Shown piece by piece: positions 1 to 9,166 of a stretch of DNA of 51,325 nt. The notes below the pieces were generated by a model, which saw only the letters and a list, made by a program, of their open reading frames with translations, was not told the DNA's origin and made no database searches. The position numbers were made by a program, and so were the translations under genes. Source of the DNA: Candidatus Merdicola faecigallinarum (lineage in GTDB: Bacteria > Bacillota > Clostridia > TANB77 > CAG-508); contig DVNH01000025.1 in NCBI GenBank assembly GCA_018714565.1, positions 1 through 51,325 of the forward strand, in the 5' to 3' direction. Position 1 is the first letter of the stretch. Each line of letters opens with the position of its first letter.

Positions 1-521
1 CTTATCAATAAACTAATACAAATTGCATATAAAATTGTACTTCCTATTACTAAAATAAGGTAAATAAAACTTACTTTTATTAAGTTAGAAATCGTACAAA
101 TTAAATATTCCCCTAAGTCTTTTTTGGTATTTTTAATTAAAATCGAAATTGTAAGAATGATAAGCGTAAATATATAGCCTATAAGAACCATTTCAAATGT
201 TGTATTCCATAATACTTTATTTCCTCTCGATATTCCTACAAAAAGAGAAGCAATTAGGAATGTAACAATATATCCTATCATCTTTTTCTTTTGTTTTGTT
301 TGAAATATAGCCTCGATAAATAATGTGCCAACTCCCCAGATCATTCCAATTTGCCATATTATATTATAAATTTGTTTTGCCGTTCCTTCTAAGGATAAAG
401 TCATTCCCATACTAATTAAAACACTTAAAACAACGCTAACACTAACACTAACTTTAAACTTCATTAATTCTTCTTTTATAATCTGCCCTTGTTTTAAAAA
501 AAGCTCTTTTACCTTTCCCAT
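1..521 (-). CDS. Multipass membrane protein, DUF4153-like, truncated by the window edge
   Basis: Own translation of the minus strand from ATG at 519-521: MGKVKELFLKQGQIIKEELMKFKVSVSVSVVLSVLISMGMTLSLEGTAKQIYNIIWQIGMIWGVGTLF...; open to position 1; several hydrophobic segments. Family name is tentative. Confidence 0.65.
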   Translation of the reverse strand, partial: MGKVKELFLKQGQIIKEELMKFKVSVSVSVVLSVLISMGMTLSLEGTAKQIYNIIWQIGMIWGVGTLFIEAIFQTKQKKKMIGYIVTFLIASLFVGISRGNKVLWNTTFEMVLIGYIFTLIILTISILIKNTKKDLGEYLICTISNLIKVSFIYLILVIGSTILYAICISLLI

Positions 522-617
522 TTCTTCACGCCCTTTTTGCCTCTATTTTATCATACATTTTTGAAAAAGCAATTCATAATTTATAGTTTAATATGCTCTT
601 TTCTATTCCTTACCTAT

Positions 618-700
618 ATAAGAAAAGTAAATTCGCCACATGTGCAGATTGCTTTGCAATCGCACTAATTAAGAAAACTTAACCTTATTGCATAGGAAAA
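618..700 (+). repeat. Dispersed hairpin repeat, copy C (diverged)
   Basis: ATAAGAAAAGTAAATTCGCCACATGTGCAGATTGCTTTGCAATCGCACTAATTAAGAAAACTTAACCTTATT aligns with copies at 21351-21437, 26003-26116 and 27020-27135. Confidence 0.8.
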
Positions 701-734
701 GCAGGCGGTTTAACCAAAACTGCCTGCTCTAAAG

Positions 735-2069
735 CTATTTTGAATATCTAACTCCTTTTTCTGTTATTTTAAATGCTTGACCTCTTTCTAAAGTATAAAC
801 ATTAGTTCTAAGTTTACTTGTTAATCCTTTTTGTAAATCTTGTTTCGATTCAAACGCTCCATGTTCTAATAAAATTCCTTGAATATTGGTAAATCTCTTA
901 AGAAGTTTTATGATCCATGCCTCATAGTCATGTCCTGAAAATTCGTCCGTTTGAAAAAGTGATGCTTTTTTTATCAATTCTTTTTTCCCTACCCGGACTT
1001 TGTTTCCTTTTAGAGTATTTATATAGGTATCTGTCAAAGAATTTGCTGTTACATGCATTGTAAAAATAATCACATATTGACTTTTATCAATTACCTTTTC
1101 TAGATAATAAGTAAGACTTCCTCGATTCGTGCATACTAAAATACTTTGTGCTTGGTAATACAGTGCATATTCTCTTTCTATTGTCTTCTGACAAAAAGTT
1201 ACATTGGCTGGTAAAATTTCAAGATTCATTTTAGAAATATCAAAATTTCTTTTTAATTCTAAAAAAACTGGAACGGAAAATGGTATTTTCCCATCTTCTT
1301 TCATTTCCTTAATTCGATAAACCGGCTCTTCATACCGCGCATCCCCCAAAGCAACAATAAGCAGCTTTTTACCATCTCTAATTGCTTTTTTTACAATTTT
1401 TTTAAATTTTCTTTCTGGAACTTTTCTTGTTCCATGTGTTGCTTCTGTCACAATTGTAATGGGATCATCATAGGTTTCGATTGGAAAATAGGATTTACCA
1501 AAAAAAGATTTGAATTTATAATCTCCTGTAAATAAAACTCGTATCCTTCTTCCGTTATATTTTAAAGTAAATAAATACATCACCGCTCCCTTTTGGTGAG
1601 CATTTTCTAGTAAGATTACTTCTAAATATTGAGAAATTTGATACGTTTTGTACAGTTCTAACTTTTCTGTTTGATTAATAATACTTTTGGCATCCTCTTC
1701 TTCATAGAGTAACTTTTCACTTGTTCTTCTCATTGAAAAGAAATCTCTCATTGCGTCTGTTTTTAATTTCTCGCTCGTATACTCAGATGCGTAAACCTTT
1801 CCTTGATACCCTTTATTATACAAACATCCAATTCTTCCACAATGATCCGAATGGGAATGAGTGATAAAAACATGGCTAACCTGTTTGGGATCAAAGGATA
1901 AATCATAGTTATATTTCTGTTCCTCTTTTCCAATAAACATACCACAATCCACTACAAAATTTCCTTGAAATCCTGGTACACAATAGGTAACGAAGTTACA
2001 ACTTCCAGTTACTTCTACGCTTAGGCTCTCGATCCGGAACCAGAAATCCTTATTCACTTTATTTTGCAT
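735..2069 (-). CDS. MBL-fold metallo-hydrolase (beta-CASP/RNase J-like)
   Basis: HSHSDHCGRIG motif; TGDYKF and GHD-type motifs downstream. Contains three in-frame CGG codons. Confidence 0.8.
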   Translation of the reverse strand: MQNKVNKDFWFRIESLSVEVTGSCNFVTYCVPGFQGNFVVDCGMFIGKEEQKYNYDLSFDPKQVSHVFITHSHSDHCGRIGCLYNKGYQGKVYASEYTSEKLKTDAMRDFFSMRRTSEKLLYEEEDAKSIINQTEKLELYKTYQISQYLEVILLENAHQKGAVMYLFTLKYNGRRIRVLFTGDYKFKSFFGKSYFPIETYDDPITIVTEATHGTRKVPERKFKKIVKKAIRDGKKLLIVALGDARYEEPVYRIKEMKEDGKIPFSVPVFLELKRNFDISKMNLEILPANVTFCQKTIEREYALYYQAQSILVCTNRGSLTYYLEKVIDKSQYVIIFTMHVTANSLTDTYINTLKGNKVRVGKKELIKKASLFQTDEFSGHDYEAWIIKLLKRFTNIQGILLEHGAFESKQDLQKGLTSKLRTNVYTLERGQAFKITEKGVRYSK

Positions 2070-2149
2070 TTTATACCTCCTAATCTATGGATACTATAAT
2101 ATCTACGTTTTTATGTAAACATTATAATATATCTTTTGTATTTTTTCAA

Positions 2150-4624
2150 TCATTCTTTATTTTTTAACTCTGGATGATCTGAAAAAATTTTAGAGGCAAT
2201 ACTTTCTTTCGTATTAAATGTAGTAACGTATCCCTCCAAAGATTTTGCTTTCTCTTTTAAGGTTTCCACATCTTCATTTACATATATTTTGGCTTTTCCT
2301 TTTCCATTTTTCGCTTCTTGTACCAAATTGGATACTGGAGAATTCCCGTCAAAAGCAACTACAATTGAATTTCTACGTTCAAAAATTTCATAATTAAAAC
2401 TTTTATAAATCCCTAGCTCTTCCGCCTCTGTCGAAATTCTAACTCCATTTACTTCTTTATTTAACATTTTACTTTCTTCTTTTGATAATTTTTTTGGAAT
2501 AATTGCATCTACTTCTATTTTCTTCTTTGCTTTTTTTGCAATATCTACAATTGCTTTTTCATATCCTTCCATTTTATGCCCTACTACAAAATAAGCTTTA
2601 TTACCATCGATATTACTTACTAATTCCTTTATGATATCTTCCTCTTCTTTTTTTATTTCTGTTTTTCTACCTTTTGTATTAAAACTTCCACCTGCGATAA
2701 TAATTGGAATTTTATCCTCTGGTAATGGTATGATTTTTGACTTTAATACATCTTCTGCTTCAATATGATTATCTTCTATTAAATTGATTCGATTTATTTT
2801 TAGATTTTTTAAATTTTCTTCTTCCTCTTCTAAAATTGCTTGCTTAATATTTCTTCCTTTTAACCATTCTTCAAACTTTTTACTCTTTATTTCGAAATAT
2901 TTCTCATCCTCCTGCATAATTTCATTTTCTGTCTGTTTCATAAGTTCTAAATCTTTTTCTTTTAAATGTAACAAATTGGTTAAAGCCATTTGCTCTTCCA
3001 TACAATCCGTTCCATAAAAACCACATCCATCCGTTCCCTGAACGCATTTAATTCCTTCTTCTAAATACTTTTTAATTGGATGATTTTCAATATTTGTTAA
3101 ATTATTTAAACGTATATTAGAGGTCAATTGAAACTCTAAAACAATTCCATTTTTCTTCATTGTTTCAATTAATCGCTTTCCTTCTTCACTATTTATTTCT
3201 GCACAATATAATCCATGTCCAATTCTACATCTAGGTGTTTTTTTCCCTGGCATAACAGATTCTTCTACACAACGAATTGATCTTTCTACATTATCTCTTA
3301 AGCTATCATTTTCTCCTGCATGAATTCTAATGGTAAAGCCATCATCTTCTTGAATAGCATAATCTATTAACTCTTTTAATATTGGTTTAAAGATTCGAAT
3401 ATCATTAATTTCTTCTCCCATAATATCACTACCTACAACATAAGGGCTTTTTGATGTTACTTTAATAATTTGAACTGCCTCTGCTAATTGCTCATTTGTC
3501 ATAAGAGTTCTACTAATTGCTGCTAAAAATCTTAATTTTACTCCTGTTTCTTTTTCTATTTTAGGAAGTACTTCATGTAGTTCTTCTAATATTTTTGCAC
3601 CTTCTTCTCCCTTTCTTACGATCCATGTTACTGCTATTTGTGCATAATAGATTCCTTGTTTTTGATACTCTCTTGCTACCCATAATAATTTATCTTGTAA
3701 CAAACTATTATTTTTATATTCTTCTGTTTTTTCATCTTCTAGCATTTGTATCAAAATTCTTTTTACATCTCTTTCTGGTATCTTTTGTACTTTTTCTAAA
3801 TCAATTGGAATTTTTTCTTCTGAAATTTGTCCTTTTGAAAATACATAACGATATAAATATAGTTTTTCTAAATTAGTAAAAACTGCTTGTCCATCTTTCA
3901 TAAGAACTAAACTATTTCTGATTTTTGCAATGTTTTCTTCCATATCTTCTTCGTTATTTAAAATTAAGTCTGCAAAATTCATACATGTTTCATCATCAAT
4001 TTTTCTAGTTAAATGTTTTCCTGTTAAATCAGAATAGGCATATTTTCTTTCTATTTCACATCTTTTGATAAAGATTTCTTTCGCTTGTTTATCAGATAAT
4101 TTTAATCCTAATTTCTTTATATAATATAATGGATATTTAATTTGATGTTTAATTCCTAATGCAATTAAATCATCTGAATATAGATTCGCATGAATATGTG
4201 TATGAAGATCTGTTCTAAATTTATCTTTTTTCAAAATATATGATTTAATAATTGTCTTATTTACATCTAAATCATAATATTTTGTTTGTGACATTAATGT
4301 TTTGTTAATTGCAGGTATTTTGGCCTTTATTTCGATCCTTCCACTTGGATAAATATTAGCAACTTTCACCCCTCCTAATCGAAAAATGTATACTTCTTCA
4401 TTATCAGCATTAATACAAGCTGGCAATTTACCTGTAATCACTTTCATTCCTTTTTCATTTTTTACTGTTTCAACGTTACAAATTCTAGCTAGATTTGTAA
4501 TCAAATTTCCAGTTTTATGATTTGGAGTTTCTAATACATAAGTTAGTTCATCTTTTTCTTCTTGATACAAATTTACGATAATATCTTTTTCTTTATCCAA
4601 ATAAAATCGATTGTACAATTCCAT
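2150..4624 (-). CDS. Adenosine deaminase-like protein with C-terminal SLOG/Rossmann-like domain
   Basis: DLHTHIHANL, HAGEND, RIGHGLYC and QGTDGCGFYGT resemble the adenosine/AMP deaminase metal and catalytic motifs; the C-terminal part (IPIIIAGGSFNTKG...AYFVVGHKMEGYEKAI...SIVVAFDGNSPVSNLVQEAK) looks Rossmann/SLOG-like. Confidence 0.75.
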   Translation of the reverse strand: MELYNRFYLDKEKDIIVNLYQEEKDELTYVLETPNHKTGNLITNLARICNVETVKNEKGMKVITGKLPACINADNEEVYIFRLGGVKVANIYPSGRIEIKAKIPAINKTLMSQTKYYDLDVNKTIIKSYILKKDKFRTDLHTHIHANLYSDDLIALGIKHQIKYPLYYIKKLGLKLSDKQAKEIFIKRCEIERKYAYSDLTGKHLTRKIDDETCMNFADLILNNEEDMEENIAKIRNSLVLMKDGQAVFTNLEKLYLYRYVFSKGQISEEKIPIDLEKVQKIPERDVKRILIQMLEDEKTEEYKNNSLLQDKLLWVAREYQKQGIYYAQIAVTWIVRKGEEGAKILEELHEVLPKIEKETGVKLRFLAAISRTLMTNEQLAEAVQIIKVTSKSPYVVGSDIMGEEINDIRIFKPILKELIDYAIQEDDGFTIRIHAGENDSLRDNVERSIRCVEESVMPGKKTPRCRIGHGLYCAEINSEEGKRLIETMKKNGIVLEFQLTSNIRLNNLTNIENHPIKKYLEEGIKCVQGTDGCGFYGTDCMEEQMALTNLLHLKEKDLELMKQTENEIMQEDEKYFEIKSKKFEEWLKGRNIKQAILEEEEENLKNLKINRINLIEDNHIEAEDVLKSKIIPLPEDKIPIIIAGGSFNTKGRKTEIKKEEEDIIKELVSNIDGNKAYFVVGHKMEGYEKAIVDIAKKAKKKIEVDAIIPKKLSKEESKMLNKEVNGVRISTEAEELGIYKSFNYEIFERRNSIVVAFDGNSPVSNLVQEAKNGKGKAKIYVNEDVETLKEKAKSLEGYVTTFNTKESIASKIFSDHPELKNKE

Positions 4625-4689
4625 TTTTTATCTCCTCTTCTTAAAATTATGTTAACTATTGTATCATATATATTTCTTTCTTGCAATAG

Positions 4690-4751
4690 TAAAAAAGGAC
4701 AATTCTAAAACTCTCCAACAAAAGAGATTTTTAGGATCGTCCTTTTTTTCT
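4690..4751. terminator. Bidirectional hairpin terminator after spo0A
   Basis: AAAAAAGGACAATTCTAAAACTCT...AGAGATTTTTAGGATCGTCCTTTTTTT inverted repeat. Confidence 0.7.
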
Positions 4752-5568
4752 ATGCGCTCTTTAATTCTAATCTCAATTTATCTGCAATCATGGCTATGAA
4801 CTCTGAATTTGTTGGTTTCCCTTTTGCTGCTGATACTGTATAGCCAAATATACTTTCTACTGCATCTGTTTGTCCGCGTCCCCATGCAACTTCTATGGCA
4901 TGACGAATCGCTCTTTCTACTCTACTTGAGGTTGTTTTATATCTTTGTGCTATTTGAGGATATAATTGTTTCGTTATTTGATTGATTACTTCTATATCAT
5001 TTACTACCATCATAATTGCTTCTCTTAAATATTGATAACCTTTTATATGTGCTGGAACTCCTACTTCATGAATTAAATTTGTTACTAATGCCTCTAAATT
5101 TTCTTCGTTATTTTTATTTTCTGCTGGAATTTCTATGTACTGTGGTTTTGTTTCTCTTACTAAAAAATTCCCTTTTGTTTGTGTAGGTTGATATCGTTGT
5201 ACTTCTCTAATTCTTTTTATTAGAAGTTCGATATCAATCGGTTTTACTACATAATATTGTGCACCTAACTCAATTGCTTTTTGTGTGATTTTGTCTTGTC
5301 CTACTGCTGATAACATAATACATAATGGTTTTTTTGTCATATTGGATTCATTTAATTTTTCTAGAATTCCTAAACCATCTAAATGAGGCATAATAACATC
5401 TAATAATGCAATATCTGGATGCGTTCCTTGGATCATCTCATAGGCTTCATTCCCATCCTTTGCAATTCCAATTACCTCTAAATCATTCTCTTTTTCTAAA
5501 TAATTGCACAAAGTTTTTGTAAAATCAGGATTATCGTCTGCAATTAATACCGTAATCTTATCTTTCAC
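4750..5568 (-). CDS. spo0A: Sporulation transcription factor Spo0A
   Basis: Receiver domain ([28 protein letters not shown]) plus Spo0A_C ([22 protein letters not shown]); GTG start at about 5568 preceded by AGGAGG. Confidence 0.95.
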   Translation of the reverse strand: MKDKITVLIADDNPDFTKTLCNYLEKENDLEVIGIAKDGNEAYEMIQGTHPDIALLDVIMPHLDGLGILEKLNESNMTKKPLCIMLSAVGQDKITQKAIELGAQYYVVKPIDIELLIKRIREVQRYQPTQTKGNFLVRETKPQYIEIPAENKNNEENLEALVTNLIHEVGVPAHIKGYQYLREAIMMVVNDIEVINQITKQLYPQIAQRYKTTSSRVERAIRHAIEVAWGRGQTDAVESIFGYTVSAAKGKPTNSEFIAMIADKLRLELKSA

Positions 5569-5688
5569 TCTTATTCCTCCTAGTATTAAATTTGTAAATA
5601 TTTTACAGTTAGAATTATAATATCTTTTTCCAAAAATTACAAGTGCTTTTGGAAATATTTTCAATTTTTCTTGATTTTACCTTAAATA

Positions 5689-6318
5689 TCAACATTTTCT
5701 CAATATATATCTTTCCGACACAATTCTCCATTTTTTTATTTCAAATTTTAAACTATTTTGGGTTTCTATCAATTCCTCTTTTTGATTTTTCTCTAATTCT
5801 ATTCTTATTCGTATATTATTTAAATATTCTACATGACTTATTTCAATCTTTTTCATTTTGCAATAATATTTAAATAATTCTAAATCCCTATATTCGATTT
5901 CAAGTTCCATTTCATATCCATTTACCATTTCTATTATGTTTGATCCTCTTAATGCCTCCGCTGTTGCATCTGAATATGCTCTTACTAATCCTCCCGTTCC
6001 TAATAAAATCCCTCCAAAATATCGAGTTACTACTGCTAAAACATTGCATATTCCCTGCTTTTGAAGTAATGTCAGCATGGGCGCTCCAGCTGTACCAGAC
6101 GGTTCCCCATCATCACTGCACTTTTCTAATAACATTCCATTTTCTAAAATACGGTATGCATAACAATGATGTCTTGCAGTATAATGCTCTTTCTTTATTT
6201 CTTGTAACATTTTTTCTGCTTCTTCCTTTTTCGTTATTGGATAAATATTAGCAATAAATCTTGACTTTTTTTCTACTAATTCAAAGCAATTTGCTCTTTC
6301 TATTGTTTTTATTTCCAT
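5689..6318 (-). CDS. YigZ/IMPACT family protein
   Basis: KKSRFIANIYPI..., HCYAYRI, DDGEPSGTAGAPML, YFGGILLGTGGLVRAYS motifs. Confidence 0.92.
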   Translation of the reverse strand: MEIKTIERANCFELVEKKSRFIANIYPITKKEEAEKMLQEIKKEHYTARHHCYAYRILENGMLLEKCSDDGEPSGTAGAPMLTLLQKQGICNVLAVVTRYFGGILLGTGGLVRAYSDATAEALRGSNIIEMVNGYEMELEIEYRDLELFKYYCKMKKIEISHVEYLNNIRIRIELEKNQKEELIETQNSLKFEIKKWRIVSERYILRKC

Positions 6319-6350
6319 TACCTTTATTTCCTTTTCCTTTATTCCACTTT

Positions 6351-7614
6351 TTAATGTAAACCAGCAGTATATCCCGTTGAATATGCAATTTGTAAATTAA
6401 ATCCTCCTGTATATGCATCTACATCAATAATTTCTCCTGCAAAATACAATCCGTCTATTATTTTCGATTCCATTGTTTTTGGATTAATTTCTTTTATATG
6501 AATTCCACCACTTGTAATAATTGCTTCTTCAATTGGTCGAAAATCAGAAATAATAATATCAAATTTTTTTATTACTTGTACAAGTTTCTCTCTTTCCTCT
6601 TTTGTAATGGAATTTACTTGTTTTTCTGGATTAATCTTTGATCTTTTCATAACGATTGGAATTATTTTTTTTGGTAATAAATGATCTAAACTATTCTTAA
6701 ATTGCTTATTTTGTTCTTGCATAAAATCTCTTATAATTCTTGTATGAAGTTTTTCTTCCTCTAATGCTGGTTTTAAATCAATACGAACCACTATTTTTCC
6801 TTCTTGTAATAGACGTTTACTATCTTTGTATCGAAGCAAATGGGCTGAACTACTTAAAATTGTTGGTCCTGAAACTCCGAAATGAGTAAATAATAATTCT
6901 CCAAAGTCTTCATAGATATCTTTTTTCTTTTCTAGATCCATTACTTTCATTCTTATATTTTTCAAAGATAAACCTTGCATTTCTTTGCATTCTTCTAATT
7001 GTTTTCCTTCGCATTGGTAAGGCACCAAAGATGGTTTTATTTCTTTAATTGTATGACCTAGTTCTTGTGCCATTTTATATCCATCTCCTGTTGATCCCGT
7101 AGCAGGATAACTTTTTCCTCCGGTAGCTAATATTACTTTTTCGGCTTCTTCTTCTATTTCTCTACCATCTTTCTTTGCTAAAACACCCTTCACTTTAGTT
7201 TGATCCACTAATATATGGTCTACTTTTATATTTGTCATAACCTTTACTTTATGTTTTTTTAGCTCATTAATAAAGGCATCTAATACATCTTTCGAACGAT
7301 CAGAACAAGGAAATACTCGATTTCCTCTTTCTACTTTCACTTCTACACCATTTTCTTTTAATTGCTTAATTATATCTTGATTTGTAAAATTTTGAAAACT
7401 ACTATACAAAAATTTACCATTTCCAGGAATATTAGAGATAAAGTCCTCCATTGGTAAACTGCTTGTTATATTACATCTACCCTTTCCTGTAATTAATAAT
7501 TTTCTTCCGAAGCATATTCATTTTTTCTAATAAAAGAACTTCATCCCCTTGTTTTGCTGCTGAAATTGCAGCTAAGATTCCTGCTGGCCCTCCACCAATT
7601 ACAATTACCTTCAT
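6351..7614 (-). CDS. NAD(P)/FAD-dependent oxidoreductase, HI0933/BaiN family, interrupted by an apparent +1 frameshift at a CGG codon (7507-7509)
   Basis: N-terminal frame from ATG 7612-7614: MKVIVIGGGPAGILAAISAAKQGDEVLLLEKMNML then CGG; reading C|GGA gives GRKLLITGKGRCNITSSLPMEDFISNIPG..., joining the 6351-7451 ORF. Confidence 0.85.
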
Positions 7615-7793
7615 TTTAACTCCATTCTATTTATACTCTGCTTTTTTTCTTATTTTTCTTTCGTTTTTTATTTTTCAATTTATTAGCATCTATTTTTATT
7701 ATTTCTTTAGTGATACCGTTTTCTTTTTGACTTCTTTTATTCTTCTTGATTTTCCTATATAATTTATTATCATTTTCTTCGTTATTACGTTTT

Positions 7794-9041
7794 CTAATTT
7801 GTCATATTTTGGATTGCTTTTAAAACTCCTAATTTTCCATATGGATAAGTAAGTCCTCCTTGTTGAAATGCAATGTATGGTGGCCTTATTGGACCATCAC
7901 AAGATAATTCAATCGAAGAACCTTGTGTAAAGCTTCCTGCTGCCATAATTACTTTATCTGTATATCCTGGCATATCCCAAGCTTCTGGTATTGAATTTGA
8001 ATCTACGGGAGATCCCATTTGAATTCCTTGGCAATATTTTACTAAATCTTTTTCATTTCCAAATGCAATTGTTTGTACAATATCTGCTCTTTCTTCATTA
8101 TACTTAGGATCTAATTGATATCCCATTTTTTCTAAAATTTTACTTGTGAATATTGCTGTTTTTAAACTACTTGCAACAACACTTGGTGCAAAAAATAAAC
8201 CTTGTAAAATGGATTTATTCATTCCAAGAGTTGGACCTACTTCCTTTCCTTCCCCTGGAGCAGTTAGTCTTTCTCCAGCAAGTTCAACTAATTCTTTTTT
8301 TCCAACAATATAGGCTCCATTAGGAGCAATTCCTCCTCCTAAATTTTTTATTAAAGATCCTACTGCTATATCCGCCCCTACTTCGATAGGTTCTTTTTCT
8401 CCCACAAATTCACAATAGCAATTATCAATCATGATAATTACATCTTGATCTACTTCTCTTATCTTTTTTATTACTCTTTCCACCTTGTCTAAAGTCAAAC
8501 TTTTACGATTCGCATATCCTCTTGATCTTTGAATTTCGATTAATTTAATTTTTTCTCTTTTTAATGTTTCTTGAATTTCCTCATCGTTAAAGTCATTATT
8601 TACTAAGTCGATTTGACGATAATTTATCCCATATGCTTTTAATGAACTTTGATTTTCTACAATTCCTATTACTTCATCTAAAGTATCATATGGTTTTCCA
8701 TTAATACTAAGCATCGTATCTCCTGGTCTTAAAAGAGAAAATAGCGCAACTGTTAGTGCATGGGTTCCTGATATAAATTGGCTTCTTACTAACGCATCTT
8801 CTGCCTTAAAGATTTGGGCATAAATCTTTTCTATTACGTCCCTTCCAATGTCTCCATAACCATATCCTGTAGTCATCCCAAAATGAATATCCGAAAGAGC
8901 ATTTTCTTGAAATGCTTTTAATACTTTTATACTATTTTTTTCACAAATGATATCTACTTTTTTTAATTCCTCTTTTACTTCTTCTTCTACTTCTAACGCT
9001 AATTTTTCTAAGTTTTGATTAATTCCATATTCTTCGTACAT
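7794..9041 (-). CDS. Methionine gamma-lyase family protein ('aluminum resistance protein', PLP-dependent)
   Basis: SGTHALTVALFSLLRPGDTMLSINGKPYDT, IQRSRGYANRKSL, GSLIKNLGGGIAPNGAYIVG. Confidence 0.9.
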   Translation of the reverse strand: MYEEYGINQNLEKLALEVEEEVKEELKKVDIICEKNSIKVLKAFQENALSDIHFGMTTGYGYGDIGRDVIEKIYAQIFKAEDALVRSQFISGTHALTVALFSLLRPGDTMLSINGKPYDTLDEVIGIVENQSSLKAYGINYRQIDLVNNDFNDEEIQETLKREKIKLIEIQRSRGYANRKSLTLDKVERVIKKIREVDQDVIIMIDNCYCEFVGEKEPIEVGADIAVGSLIKNLGGGIAPNGAYIVGKKELVELAGERLTAPGEGKEVGPTLGMNKSILQGLFFAPSVVASSLKTAIFTSKILEKMGYQLDPKYNEERADIVQTIAFGNEKDLVKYCQGIQMGSPVDSNSIPEAWDMPGYTDKVIMAAGSFTQGSSIELSCDGPIRPPYIAFQQGGLTYPYGKLGVLKAIQNMTN

Positions 9042-9127
9042 TTTTCTTTCTCCTTTTATTTTTTACAAAGTGTATAAGATATTATTTTTTATCGTTGTAT
9101 CTTATATAGAATAATATTTTTTATCAT

Positions 9128-9166
9128 AAAAGCAGGGGATTATTATTCACAATCCCCTGCTTTTTT
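9128..9166. terminator. Rho-independent terminator
   Basis: AAAAGCAGGGGATT...AATCCCCTGCTTTTTT perfect stem. Confidence 0.85.

Noticed and set aside
2784-4000. Plus-strand ORFs opposite the ADA-like gene (2784-3017, 3595-3876)
   Set aside because: Antisense to a long coherent coding frame; Phe/Leu/Ser-rich products are typical of the reverse of A-rich coding DNA; no RBS.
6351-7451. Treating the BaiN-like gene as a simple decayed pseudogene
   Set aside because: Apart from the single +1 event at CGG the whole frame and its motifs are intact, and the same event occurs twice in another gene; sequence error remains possible, but random decay does not explain it.
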